A DNA stretch of 64,000 nt from Rhodovastum atsumiense (GTDB taxonomy: Bacteria > Pseudomonadota > Alphaproteobacteria > Acetobacterales > Acetobacteraceae): NCBI RefSeq assembly GCF_937425535.1, contig NZ_OW485601.1, positions 3,889,501 to 3,953,500 on the forward strand, read 5' to 3'. Shown here in pieces: positions 42,414 through 51,122 of this stretch. The translations under genes and the position numbers were made by a program. Position 1 is the stretch's first letter. Each line of letters opens with the position of its first letter. The notes beneath the pieces are model-generated. The model had not been told where the DNA came from and searched no databases. It was given only the letters and a program-made list of their open reading frames with translations.

Positions 42414-44600
42414 TCAGTCGATCAGGTCACGGCGGAGCCGGCCTTCGGCCTGCCAGCGCGCGACTTCGGCCTCGGCCTGCGCCAGGGAGAGGCCACCGGC
42501 CCGCATCGCCACCTGATGCAGCGCGCCCTCCAGCGACTGCCCCAGGGTGGACAGGCCGCCACAGGCGTAGAGCACGGCCTCGCGCCCTGTCATCCACTCC
42601 CAGATGCCAGCGGCCTGCTCCACCAGCCGGTCGGTCACATGCACCGGCGCGGCGCCGTCGCGCGAGAAGGCGGTGTCGAGCCGCGCCAGCACGCCCTCGC
42701 GCAGCCAACCCTGCAGCCGTGGGCCGTACAGGAAGTCGCCGTCCTGGTGGCGGTTGCCGAACAGCAGCCACGACGCATCCCGGCTGCCGGCCAAAGCCCG
42801 CTCGCCGAGGAAGCCGATGAAGGGCGCGATGCCGCAGCCGGTGGCGACCATGATGACAGGGCGCACCGGATCCTCCGGCGGGTTGAAGGCGGGATGGCGC
42901 CGCAGCCGCGCGGTCAGCATCGCCCCCGGCTCCAGCCCGCGGCACAACGGCCCGGACATCGTGCCGAGCCGTTCCTGCCCGTCCGCGTCTACCTGCCGGC
43001 GCAGCGCCACCGTCAGCAGCAGCCGCCGCCCGTCCTGGCCCGGCGCGCTGCCGATCGAATAGCAGCGCTCCGGTGCGCCAGGGGCAGGGGCGAGCAGCAC
43101 CAGGTCGCCGGGGCACCATTCCAGCTTCTCGGCACTTTCCAGCACCACCGCATGCACTTCCCGCGTCTCTCCCGCCGCCGGGTCGTCGAGCCGCGTCCGG
43201 GCGGCGAGGCGCAGCGACACCACCGGGTCCGCCTCCGGCGCTGCCGCGTCCCCCAGGCGCAGCCCGAGCGGCGCCTGCAGCGTGGCCAGCCAGTCCCGCC
43301 ACGCCGCCGCCGGGTCGCCGTCGGCGCAGGCGAAGGGGGCGCATTCGGTCGCGCCGGCGCGGCCGAGCGCCGCCCGCAGCGCCTCGCCGCCGGCGCAGAA
43401 ATGCGGGTAGCGGCGGTCGCCCAGCGCGAGCAGGGCATAGCGCGCCCCGTCCAGTTCGGCACCGGCGAGCGCGGCCAGGAAGCCCTGGCCGGGATCGGCG
43501 ATCCGGCCCTCGCCGGTCGAGGAGACGACCAGCAGCGTCGCCCGGTAGCGGGCGAGGTCGCCCGGTTGCAGCGCCGCCAGCGAGGCGAGCGCCACCCTGG
43601 CGCCGCCCGCGCGCAGCGCCGCGGCGGTAGCCTCGGCGGTGCGGGCGGCGCGGCCGGTCTGGCTGGCATGGGCGACCAGGAATTCGGCGCCCGCGTCTTC
43701 CTGCCGCCGCCGCGCCGCCCGCCAGCGCCGGGCCCAGGCCAGCGCGCCGGTGCCCAGCAGCCCGGTCAGCGCCAGCGCCGAGGCCAGCGCCACCCAGCCG
43801 GACCAGGGCGGCGCCCACAGCCCGTCATGCAGGTCCCTGAGCCAGTTCCGCCCGGCGCCGATCCGCTGCGCCCCGGTCGCCGTGACCTGCCACAGTTCCG
43901 TGCCGGCGCCCTGGCCGGTGCGCAGCAGCACCGCGCCGCCGCCCATCCGCCGCGCCTGGTCGAGCCGCCCGAGATCCACCCCGGCGGCCTGCGCGGTGGC
44001 AAGGGCCGTGCCCAGGCTGGCCGGCCGGGCCTGCGGCGCCGGGGCCGCCATGGGCACCGCCCCGACGCCGAGGGTGCGCAGCGCCTCGGTGCCGACCGGC
44101 AGCAGCACCAGCGGGAACAGGATCCAGCCGATGCCCAGGTGCCAGCCGCCCAGGCTGTTGCGCAGCCGTGGCCAGGCCAGCAGCGGGCCGGTCAACAGCA
44201 GCGCCAGCATCGCCCAGGTCGCCGCCTCGACCACGGTCTTGCCACCGGTCAGCAGGGTCTCGTGCAGCGCGCGCACGAAACCGAAGAAATCGCCTCCGGC
44301 GGCCGGCAGCGTCGCGCCGGTGGCGAGGTCGATGCGCAGCGCCGGCGCCCCGGGGGCGGTGGCGACGCTGACGCTGCGCCCGTCGGCGGCCAGCGCGATC
44401 CGGCGCGCCGTCGCCGCTTCGGGCCGCTCCGCCGCCGCCAGCAGCGCGGCGGCGTCGGCGGGGCTGCGCGGTGCCGCCTCGCCCTGGCCGAGGATCGGCT
44501 CCAGGGCGAGCAGTCCGCCGGAAATGACGATGACGGCGAAGGGCAGGGTCAGCGCCAGCGCGATCCAGCGATGCAGGCGCAGCAGCAGGGAGACGATCAT
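42414..44600 (-). CDS. PepSY-TM / flavodoxin / ferredoxin-NADP reductase fusion (sulfite-reductase-flavoprotein-like)
   Basis: A 728-residue inner-membrane reductase. N-terminal PepSY-TM half with four membrane segments (LHRWIALALTLPFAVIVISG, ALHETLLTGGKTVVEAATWA), then a flavodoxin-like domain (VAHASQTGRAARTAEATAAA, LLALGDRRYPHF), then an FAD/NADPH domain (CYSIGSAPG, MVATGCGIAPFIGFLGERAL, YACGGLSTLG). It would take electrons from NAD(P)H to the membrane, probably feeding the cytochrome b and c proteins of this operon. It overlaps the PsiE-like gene by 4 bp. Confidence 0.9.
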   Translation of the reverse strand: MIVSLLLRLHRWIALALTLPFAVIVISGGLLALEPILGQGEAAPRSPADAAALLAAAERPEAATARRIALAADGRSVSVATAPGAPALRIDLATGATLPAAGGDFFGFVRALHETLLTGGKTVVEAATWAMLALLLTGPLLAWPRLRNSLGGWHLGIGWILFPLVLLPVGTEALRTLGVGAVPMAAPAPQARPASLGTALATAQAAGVDLGRLDQARRMGGGAVLLRTGQGAGTELWQVTATGAQRIGAGRNWLRDLHDGLWAPPWSGWVALASALALTGLLGTGALAWARRWRAARRRQEDAGAEFLVAHASQTGRAARTAEATAAALRAGGARVALASLAALQPGDLARYRATLLVVSSTGEGRIADPGQGFLAALAGAELDGARYALLALGDRRYPHFCAGGEALRAALGRAGATECAPFACADGDPAAAWRDWLATLQAPLGLRLGDAAAPEADPVVSLRLAARTRLDDPAAGETREVHAVVLESAEKLEWCPGDLVLLAPAPGAPERCYSIGSAPGQDGRRLLLTVALRRQVDADGQERLGTMSGPLCRGLEPGAMLTARLRRHPAFNPPEDPVRPVIMVATGCGIAPFIGFLGERALAGSRDASWLLFGNRHQDGDFLYGPRLQGWLREGVLARLDTAFSRDGAAPVHVTDRLVEQAAGIWEWMTGREAVLYACGGLSTLGQSLEGALHQVAMRAGGLSLAQAEAEVARWQAEGRLRRDLID

Positions 44601-45157
44601 GGAGAGGGGGCTTTGCAACGATGCGACGGGAGGGTCAGGCAGCCGCCGGGGGCGGCGACGGCCGGCGGCGTCGCGTGACGGCTGCGGCGCAGCAGGCAGA
44701 TCGAGGCGACCATGACCAGGATCAGCACGCTCAGCACGCCGAGCTCGATCATGGTGGCGCGGAAGACGATGTCGTGCTCCGGCGTCCACACTGCGTCGCC
44801 GGTGACTTCGGCGGATTGCAGGGTGATGACCAGCACGCGGCGGACCGAGGCGATCAGCGCGACGATCAGGAACGGCTCGCAGGTCAGCGTGTGCGACTGC
44901 ATCGAGGTGCGGATGGTGTGCAGGATCTCGATCAGCATGAACACCAGCAGCAGCCGCTCGATCACCGCGAAGATGGCCGAATGGGTGTTCCAGTCGCGCA
45001 TCGCGCCCCAGAGCTGCATGCCCGCGCTGCCCAGCGCGAGCAGCGCGGTCACGCAGAGCAGCCCGCCCAGCGCGGCATAGACGGCGTTCTCGACGGAACG
45101 GAACAGGCTGCCCGGCAGCCCGGCCGGAAGGTGGTTCGCGGCGGTTTCGGTTGGCAT
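44597..45157 (-). CDS. PsiE-family membrane protein
   Basis: A 186-residue protein with four hydrophobic segments (ALGGLLCVTALLALGSAGMQ, IFAVIERLLLVFMLIEILHT, FLIVALIASVRRVLVITLQS, MIELGVLSVLILVMVASICL). The pattern matches the phosphate-starvation-inducible PsiE family of unknown function. A cytosolic C-terminal tail contains Cys residues. It sits between cytochrome b and the flavoprotein, overlapping the latter, so it is likely a structural or accessory part of this electron-transfer unit. Confidence 0.8.
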   Translation of the reverse strand: MPTETAANHLPAGLPGSLFRSVENAVYAALGGLLCVTALLALGSAGMQLWGAMRDWNTHSAIFAVIERLLLVFMLIEILHTIRTSMQSHTLTCEPFLIVALIASVRRVLVITLQSAEVTGDAVWTPEHDIVFRATMIELGVLSVLILVMVASICLLRRSRHATPPAVAAPGGCLTLPSHRCKAPSP

Positions 45158-45221
45158 GCGGAAGGTTCCCTGGTGGGGCCGCGACGCGGGGCTGCGGCCG
45201 GTCCCGGTGGTGTGGTCGGCC

Positions 45222-45944
45222 TCAGTCGCCCGCCGGCTTGCGGCCGGTGATCATGCCGCGGACGAGGTTCTCGCGATGGGCGTAGCTGGCCAGCAGCACG
45301 CCGGTGACGTGCAGCAGCACCAGCACCAGGGTCAGGTTGGCGAAGAACTCGTGCAGGTCCTCGAAGGCGCTGTCTTCGCCCTTGTGTCCGACCGCCCTGC
45401 CATCACGGCCCAGGGTGTACTCGCCGTGCTCGCCCTTGGTCCGGTGGCCGTGCTCGTCGGCGCGCGCCGGGCTGATCAGCACGGGAAGGACGGCGCTGGC
45501 GCCGGATCCGAACCAGGGCGCCAGCGGCCCGGCGTTGCGTGTCTCCGCCAGCGTCGCCATGCCGGTGAAGGCGGTGGCGCCGATCGAGAGCAGCAGCGCC
45601 AGCCCCATCACCGCCCCGGCCGGGGTGTGACCGGGATAGCGGCGGCTGCGCAGCGTCAGCGCCTCGCGCAGATAGGCCACCACCTCCCCGGGCGGGCGCA
45701 GGAAATGCCGCAGCCGGTCCTGCTCCGGGCCGACGATGCCCCAGGCCAGCCGCACCAGCACCGCCGCCGCCACCAGGTAGCCGGCCCAGACATGCGCCTG
45801 CAGCAGGTCGTCCTCGGTCAGCCAGGCGACGGCGAAGCCGCCGACCAGGGTCCAGTGCGCGAGGCGCACCAGCGGGCTCCACACCCGCGCCATGGCCCCG
45901 CCCTGCGCGGCACCGGCCGCGGTTTCGCCTGCATTCGCCGACAT
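45222..45944 (-). CDS. cytochrome b561-type membrane protein
   Basis: A 240-residue protein from ATG 45944 (aggagg upstream). Four or five membrane helices with His pairs (RLAHWTLVGGFAVAWLTEDD, QAHVWAGYLVAAAVLVRLAW, and LHEFFANLTLVLVLLHVTGV) match b561/HupC-type cytochrome b. A His/Glu-rich loop (DEHGHRTKGEHGEY) between helices 3 and 4 is not usual. The end motif MITGRKPAGD recurs as MITGRKRAGTP in the paralogue at 52030. First gene of the minus-strand SHP operon, divergent from the PepSY/two-component operon. Confidence 0.9.
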   Translation of the reverse strand: MSANAGETAAGAAQGGAMARVWSPLVRLAHWTLVGGFAVAWLTEDDLLQAHVWAGYLVAAAVLVRLAWGIVGPEQDRLRHFLRPPGEVVAYLREALTLRSRRYPGHTPAGAVMGLALLLSIGATAFTGMATLAETRNAGPLAPWFGSGASAVLPVLISPARADEHGHRTKGEHGEYTLGRDGRAVGHKGEDSAFEDLHEFFANLTLVLVLLHVTGVLLASYAHRENLVRGMITGRKPAGD

Positions 45945-46110
45945 GCGGCCTCCTGTGTGTCCGTTTCCACGACGCCGCCGAGGCTGCGCCTGGCATGGTG
46001 TCACGGCGCTGTTGACCCATGTCAGCGAACTGTCAGCGGGGGCGGCGCATCGTGCGGGCCTCGTCGTGCCGGCCCATGGGGGCGGCAGGCGGAAGAGGGG
46101 AACCCCGGGA

Positions 46111-46455
46111 ATGAGGCGCGCCGTCTTCGGTGCCAGGCTCGGCCGACGTGCGCTGCCGGGGATCGCCCTGGTGGTGGGGCTGGCCGTCGCCATGCCGGGC
46201 CGGGCCGACCGCGACCGCCACGGCGGTGACCATGACCGCGCCCGCCAGGCACTGGCGCGCGGGGAGGTGGTGCCGCTCGCGGTGCTGCTGCGCCGCGTGC
46301 AGGGCGCGCTGGGCGGCGAGGTGGTCGAGGTGGAGTTCGAACGCAAGCATGACCGCTGGATCTACGAATTTCGTGTCATCGCCCCGGACGGTCAGGTGAT
46401 CGACGTGGACGTGGATGCCGCCACCGCCGAGGTGCTGCGGCGGGAGGCGCGGTGA
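46111..46455 (+). CDS. secreted PepSY-domain protein
   Basis: A 114-residue protein: signal ALPGIALVVGLAVAMPGRAD, then a single PepSY fold (LLRRVQGALGGEVVEVEFER, YEFRVIAPDGQVIDVDVDAA). Similar small PepSY proteins sit before two-component genes and may act as a periplasmic modulator. Its stop overlaps the start of the response regulator by one base. Confidence 0.88.
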   Translation: MRRAVFGARLGRRALPGIALVVGLAVAMPGRADRDRHGGDHDRARQALARGEVVPLAVLLRRVQGALGGEVVEVEFERKHDRWIYEFRVIAPDGQVIDVDVDAATAEVLRREAR

Positions 46456-47123
46456 TGCGCGTGCTGCTGGTCGAGGACGACGACCGCATCGCCCGCCGCG
46501 CGGCGGCGGCGCTGGAGGCGGCGGGCTATGCGGTGGACACCGTGGCCGACGGCGCCGAGGCCTGGTTCCGTGGCGACACCGAGGAGTACGACGTCGCGGT
46601 GCTGGACCTGGGCCTGCCGAAGCTGGACGGGCTCAGCGTGCTGAAGAAATGGCGGGCCGGGCAGCGGGATTTCCCGGTGCTGATCCTGACCGCGCGCGGC
46701 GCCTGGGCCGAGCGGGTGGAAGGCATCGATGCCGGTGCCGACGATTACCTGGCCAAGCCCTTCGCCATGGAGGAACTGCTCGCGCGGGTGCGCGCGCTGC
46801 TGCGCCGTGCCGCCGGGCGGGCGAACCCGGTGCTGCGCATCGGCGCGGTGATGCTGGACACACGGCAGATGCGGGTTTCGGTGGACGAGGTGCCGCTGTC
46901 GCTGTCGCCGCTCGAGTACCGGGCGCTCAGCTACCTGATGCACCATGCCGGGCGGGTGGTGCCGCCGACCGAGCTGATGGAGCACCTGTATGCGCATGAC
47001 CACGATCGCGACCCCAATGCGGTCGAGGTGCTGATCGGGCGGCTGCGGCGCAAGCTGGGGGTCGAGCTGATCGAGACGCGGCGGGGCTTCGGCTACCTGA
47101 TCGCCGATCCGCGACAGGCATGA
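46455..47123 (+). CDS. OmpR-family response regulator
   Basis: A 222-residue regulator: receiver with acidic VEDDDR, phospho-acceptor in VAVLDLGLPKLDG and Lys in LAKPFAMEE. The winged-helix output begins at about 125 (LSPLEYRALSYLMHHAGRVV, VLIGRLRRKLG, RRGFGYLI). ATG 46455 is preferred over GTG 46452. It is in one operon with the upstream PepSY gene and the kinase; the divergent SHP operon is the likely target. Confidence 0.93.
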   Translation: MRVLLVEDDDRIARRAAAALEAAGYAVDTVADGAEAWFRGDTEEYDVAVLDLGLPKLDGLSVLKKWRAGQRDFPVLILTARGAWAERVEGIDAGADDYLAKPFAMEELLARVRALLRRAAGRANPVLRIGAVMLDTRQMRVSVDEVPLSLSPLEYRALSYLMHHAGRVVPPTELMEHLYAHDHDRDPNAVEVLIGRLRRKLGVELIETRRGFGYLIADPRQA

Positions 47124-47130
47124 CAGCGGC

Positions 47131-48489
47131 ATGAAGCGCGGCTCGCTGCGGCTGCGGCTGTTCGGCGCGGGGGCGGTCTCGGTCGCGCTGGCGCTGGCGG
47201 TGGCGGCGCTGGGGCTGATGTGGCTGTTCGAGCGGCATGTCGAGCGGCGGGTGGCGCTGGAGCTGCAATCCGACCTGCGTCAACTGGTCGGCGGGCTGGT
47301 GCGGGCGCCGGACGGATCGTTGCAGATCTCCCGCCAGCCCGCCGAGCCGCGCTTCCAGGAACCGCTGAGCGGGCGCTACTGGCAGATCGGCGAGCCGGAC
47401 GGGCCGTTGCTGCGCTCGCGATCGCTGTGGGACGACACGCTCGATATCTCGCCCGACGCGTTGCGCGCCAGCGAGCTGCACCAGCACATCCTGCCGGGGC
47501 CGGCCGGGGCGTCGCTGCTGGTGGTGGAACGCTCGGTGGGGCTGCCCGGCAGCCCGGGCGGGGGGAAGGTGCGGGTGGCCGTGGCGGTCGACCGCGCCGA
47601 GATCACCGCCGCCGCGCGGGTCTTCGGTGCCGACCTGCTGCCGGCGCTGGGGGTGCTGGCGCTGGTGCTGACGGCGGCGGCCTGGCTGCAGGTGACGGTG
47701 GGGCTGCGCCCGTTGGACGCGGTGCGGCGGCGGCTGGGCGAGGTGCGGGCGGGGCAGGTGGCGCGGCTCGGGGCGCAGTTCCCCGACGAGGTGCGCCCGC
47801 TCGCCGCCGAGGTGGATCATCTGCTGGAAGCGCAGGAGCAGGCGATCGCGCGGGCGCGCACCCGCGCCGCCGATCTCGCGCACGGGCTGAAGACGCCGCT
47901 GACCGTGCTGGCGGCGATCGCGGAGGAATTGCGCGAGGCCGGCGAGGGGGCGGTGGCGCAGGAGCTGGGCGGCATCGCCGACGGCATGCGCCGGCATGTG
48001 GAACGGGAACTGGCGCGCGCCCGTGCCGGGTTGCCGGGGCGGCGTGCCCCGGCGGCGGAGGTGGCGCCGGTGATCGCGCGCGTGCTGGGGGTGTTGCGGC
48101 GAACCCCGCGCGGGCAGGAGCTCGACTGGCAGGTGGTGGTGCCGGACGGGCTCGCGGTCGCGGTGGAGGCCGAGGATCTGGCGGAGATGCTCGGCAACCT
48201 GGTGGAGAACGCGGTGAAGTGGGCGCGTGGCGCGGTGCGGGTGTCGGCGGCGGCGGGCGGGGCGGGGGTGCGGCTGCTGGTCGCCGATGACGGGCCGGGG
48301 ATCGCGGAAGCCGAGATGGCGACGGCGTTGTTGCGCGGCGGGCGGTTGGACGAGACCCGGCCGGGGACGGGGCTGGGGCTCGCCATCGTCAGTGATCTGG
48401 CGGAGGCCTATGGCGCGACGCTGACGCTCGGGCGGGCGGAGGCGGGGGGATTGGCGGCCGAACTGCTGCTGCCGGGGCGGCAGGGGTGA
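47131..48489 (+). CDS. two-component sensor histidine kinase
   Basis: A 452-residue membrane kinase. TM1 at about 10-30 (GAVSVALALAVAALGLMWLF), a periplasmic sensor region to about 165, TM2 at about 170-195, and HAMP. The phospho-acceptor motif is DLAHGLKTPLTVLAAIA, N-box NLVENAVKWA, then DDGPGIAEAE and GTGLGLAIV. Arrangement resembles PhoQ/QseC-type sensors. The cytochrome neighbours suggest a redox or gas signal, but the ligand cannot be read. Confidence 0.92.
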   Translation: MKRGSLRLRLFGAGAVSVALALAVAALGLMWLFERHVERRVALELQSDLRQLVGGLVRAPDGSLQISRQPAEPRFQEPLSGRYWQIGEPDGPLLRSRSLWDDTLDISPDALRASELHQHILPGPAGASLLVVERSVGLPGSPGGGKVRVAVAVDRAEITAAARVFGADLLPALGVLALVLTAAAWLQVTVGLRPLDAVRRRLGEVRAGQVARLGAQFPDEVRPLAAEVDHLLEAQEQAIARARTRAADLAHGLKTPLTVLAAIAEELREAGEGAVAQELGGIADGMRRHVERELARARAGLPGRRAPAAEVAPVIARVLGVLRRTPRGQELDWQVVVPDGLAVAVEAEDLAEMLGNLVENAVKWARGAVRVSAAAGGAGVRLLVADDGPGIAEAEMATALLRGGRLDETRPGTGLGLAIVSDLAEAYGATLTLGRAEAGGLAAELLLPGRQG

Positions 48490-48508
48490 AGGGGCCTGCG
48501 GCGAAGCT

Positions 48509-49303
48509 TCATCTGGAGTTCTGCCGGCCGGGGGACGCCGCGGACCCGGCCAGCAATCCGCCGTCGATAGTCACCTCCGTGCCCGTCACGTAGGTTGCTT
48601 CGTCCGAGGCGAGCATGACCGCAATCGCCGCGACTTCCTCGGGCATGCCGAACCGCTGCAATGGGGTGTCGGCGACAAGGGCCCGCATCCTGGCCTCGCG
48701 ATCGGGACCGGTGCCGAGCATTGGCTCCCAGATCCCGGTCAGGATGGCGGCGGGATGAATCGAGTTGCAGCGAATCTTCCAGCCCTTCTGCGCGCAATAG
48801 AGCGCAACCGACTTGGTGTGGTTGCGGATGGCGGCCTTGGACGAGGCGTAGGCGGCGGCAAGGGGAATGCCGACCAGCCCGGAGCGCGACGAGATGTTGA
48901 TGATCGAGCCGGTGCCGCGTGCCTTCATGGCGCGGATTGCATAGCGGCAGCCGAGGAAGGTGCCGTCGAGGTTGACCCTGTGGACCTCCCGCCAATTCGC
49001 GAGGCTGGCATGTTCGGGATCGTGGGCCACCGCGCCGCGTTCGAAGCCTGTCACGCCGGCATTGTTGACCACGACATCAACTGTCGGGACGCCGCCGGAC
49101 AGGCGCAGCCAGTCGGTTTCTTCCCGCACGTCGAGCTTTTCGAACCGGCATCCGATCGCCGCGGCGGTGGCCGCACCGGCGACTTCGTCGAGATCGGTGA
49201 CGATGACGATGGCGCCTTCGTCATGGAAGCGGGCGGCAATGGCGCGACCGATGCCGCGCGCGGCGCCGGTGATGACGCAGGTCTTGTCTTTCAATCTCTG
49301 CAC
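48509..49303 (-). CDS. short-chain dehydrogenase/reductase
   Basis: A 264-residue classical SDR: cofactor motif TGAARGIGRAIA, NNAG at about 88-91, active-site Ser in INISSRSG and Tyr-Lys in YASSKAA. An Asp (VTDLDE) at the end of the second strand predicts NAD over NADP. Substrate unknown. It is convergent with the kinase, and followed upstream by a gene-poor stretch. Confidence 0.9.
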   Translation of the reverse strand: MQRLKDKTCVITGAARGIGRAIAARFHDEGAIVIVTDLDEVAGAATAAAIGCRFEKLDVREETDWLRLSGGVPTVDVVVNNAGVTGFERGAVAHDPEHASLANWREVHRVNLDGTFLGCRYAIRAMKARGTGSIINISSRSGLVGIPLAAAYASSKAAIRNHTKSVALYCAQKGWKIRCNSIHPAAILTGIWEPMLGTGPDREARMRALVADTPLQRFGMPEEVAAIAVMLASDEATYVTGTEVTIDGGLLAGSAASPGRQNSR

Positions 49304-49393
49304 GGTCGTCCTGACCCCAAGGTCCGGTTGGCGGATTCAGCGCTGGCACCGGATCATATCGCATCGGCGCCAGGCCGGCGATCCGGCCCATGA

Positions 49394-49540
49394 ATCAGGC
49401 GGGTTAAGCCTTCCGCGAAGATCGTGTCCGCCGAGGTTCTCCGGGACGTCCACGGCAAGGTGGCCGCCGGAAAAACCGTCGACCTGTCAAAGCACATGCC
49501 AGCGACGGCACAGACGCAGATGTTCGCCGCCGCCGACTGA
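49394..49540 (+). pseudogene. possible C-terminal gene fragment without a start
   Basis: In this frame the last 36 codons before a TGA at 49538-49540 read as a well-behaved protein end (KIVSAEVLRDVHGKVAAGKT, then VDLSKHMPA). The frame is closed upstream by a TGA at 49391, and no good start is seen. I do not recognise the family. It may be a remnant of a lost gene or chance. The rest of 49304-49576 holds nothing recognisable. Confidence 0.3.
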
Positions 49541-49576
49541 CAGGGCAAATGTTATTTTAAAGAAATGAACTGATAT

Positions 49577-50017
49577 TCAGCTCCTGGTGTAAGCCCCCGC
49601 GACATAGCCACACAGCGAGTTCACATCCGTTGCCTGTTTTGCAACCTTGGCGTTCAGCAGGTCACGGATACTGATCACCCCGAGCAGCCTGGCCTCGTCG
49701 ATGACCGGCAGGTGCCGGAAGCGGCCTGCGTTCATCATCGCGGTGGCTTCGTCAACCGTGGTGGCCGGCGTGCATGTCCTGACCTCGCTGATCATGTGGC
49801 ACTCGACGGCCGTTTCCAATACGGCCGGTCCATTGGCCGCGAGGACACGCATCACATCGCGCTCGCTGATGATGCCAATCATGCGGTCGCCTTCCATGAC
49901 CAGCGCCACACCCACTTTCTGTCTGGCCAGGCCCTGGACCACCGTCCGGAGTTCGTCCTTCGGAGCGACGAGTACAACATTATTGGGTTTATTTTTCAGG
50001 ATTGCAGCAATTGTCAT
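49577..50017 (-). CDS. tandem CBS-domain protein
   Basis: A 146-residue protein consisting of two CBS motifs (about 10-70 and 75-135: VALVMEGDRMIGIISERDVM, RHLPVIDEARLLGVISIRDL). Such pairs bind adenine nucleotides and regulate partners; no fused domain here. ATG 50017 is chosen over the longer 50104 start. Confidence 0.9.
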   Translation of the reverse strand: MTIAAILKNKPNNVVLVAPKDELRTVVQGLARQKVGVALVMEGDRMIGIISERDVMRVLAANGPAVLETAVECHMISEVRTCTPATTVDEATAMMNAGRFRHLPVIDEARLLGVISIRDLLNAKVAKQATDVNSLCGYVAGAYTRS

Positions 50018-50253
50018 TGCAACACTACCTTTGCTTCCAGGTCGAATACCACCGGCAGGCGCCATGGCCATTGGGTGGAACCCCGCGAAATAACTTTGAG
50101 CCACGACCAGGGGTCAACAAAGAAAAAACGCACAACCGTCCATTGGATGACGCTTGTCACCCGAATTCGGACAGGCCTTGCCCGAAGGCGTTCTCCCGAA
50201 CCGGTGCCACAGGCGCAAACCGGCCTGGAAACCGTCACTTCCGGTGATGGCCA

Positions 50254-50283
50254 TTGACAAAACCATATGAACCGGTTGATTAA
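50254..50283 (+). promoter_or_regulatory. promoter with operator before the CGNR regulator gene
   Basis: TTGACA at 50254-50259 and GATTAA at 50278-50283 are 18 bp apart. The 18-bp spacer, aaaccatatgaaccggtt (50260-50277), recurs in reverse complement with one change at 51018-51035 before the hydrolase gene. The predicted start of transcription falls at about the ATG at 50290, so the mRNA may be leaderless. Confidence 0.65.
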
Positions 50284-50289
50284 GTTGCA

Positions 50290-50868
50290 ATGAAGGCCCC
50301 GCAGGAATTCCGGTTTAATTCCGGCTGTCTGGCACTTGATCTTGTCGCGACGGTGCGGCGACGCGCGTCCTTGCCCCACGACGTGCTGGCTCCGCCGGGT
50401 GCGCCGGCGCGCTGGCTGCGGGATGCGGCGCTGCTGAACGACCTGTCCGCTCTGTCCGTGGCGCAGGAAGCGGGGGTGCGGCTGTTGCGCGAAACCATCT
50501 GGACCCTGGCCGACGCGGTGACACAGGGGCGCGCCCTGCCAGCGGAAGCGGTCGATTACCTCAATGCCGTCGCCGCCTGTCCGGTGCCTGTTCCCCAACT
50601 CGATGCGGCCTCGGCGACAATCCTGCGGATCGCCACCGATCCGGTCCAGGCGGCGCTGGCCACCATCGCCCAGGATGCCGTCGATCTGCTCGGGGGACCG
50701 CTGCGAACCCGGATCAAAGCCTGCTGCCAGCCGGATTGCCGGATGCTGTTTCTCGACACCTCGCCCAGCATGCGGCGGCGTTGGTGCTCGATGGACCGCT
50801 GCGGCAGCCGGGCCAAGGGCGGCGCGTTCCGCCAGCGCCTGAAAGAATCCCATCAACTACCTGAATAA
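50290..50868 (+). CDS. CGNR zinc-finger (ABATE-type) regulator
   Basis: A 192-residue protein: N-terminal ABATE-like helical region (FRFNSGCLALDLVATVRRRA) and C-terminal CGNR-type zinc finger with Cys in ACCQPDCRMLF and RRRWCSMDRCGSRAK. The family is thought to be stress- or ligand-linked transcription regulators. Its promoter spacer shares an 18-bp site with the hydrolase gene 250 bp downstream, so autoregulation together with control of that gene is likely. Confidence 0.9.
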   Translation: MKAPQEFRFNSGCLALDLVATVRRRASLPHDVLAPPGAPARWLRDAALLNDLSALSVAQEAGVRLLRETIWTLADAVTQGRALPAEAVDYLNAVAACPVPVPQLDAASATILRIATDPVQAALATIAQDAVDLLGGPLRTRIKACCQPDCRMLFLDTSPSMRRRWCSMDRCGSRAKGGAFRQRLKESHQLPE

Positions 50869-51002
50869 GAACGGGAAATAGCAATCCCGCTCATCCCGGG
50901 AGCTTTGCCCTGCCTGTCCCGGCATCCGAAGCCGCGCCTCCGAACCGCCCCGGGCGGCGGCCCCGCCATGCCGGGGCTGCCGCCACCGGATTGTCCGGTC
51001 GT

Positions 51003-51035
51003 TTTACAAACCAGACAAACCGGTTTATATGGTTT
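51003..51035 (+). promoter_or_regulatory. promoter with operator before the hydrolase gene
   Basis: TTTACA at 51003-51008 and TATATG at 51026-51031 give a 17-bp spacing. The segment 51018-51035 (aaccggtttatatggttt) is the reverse complement of the CGNR-gene operator at 17 of 18 positions and covers the -10. Confidence 0.6.
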
Positions 51036-51122
51036 GCACGGGCCGCGCGGCGGGTAGCGTCCGACGGTCCGATCCATAATGCAGAACCGCACCGGCTCCG
51101 GGACCGGGCCAAAGGGAGAGGC

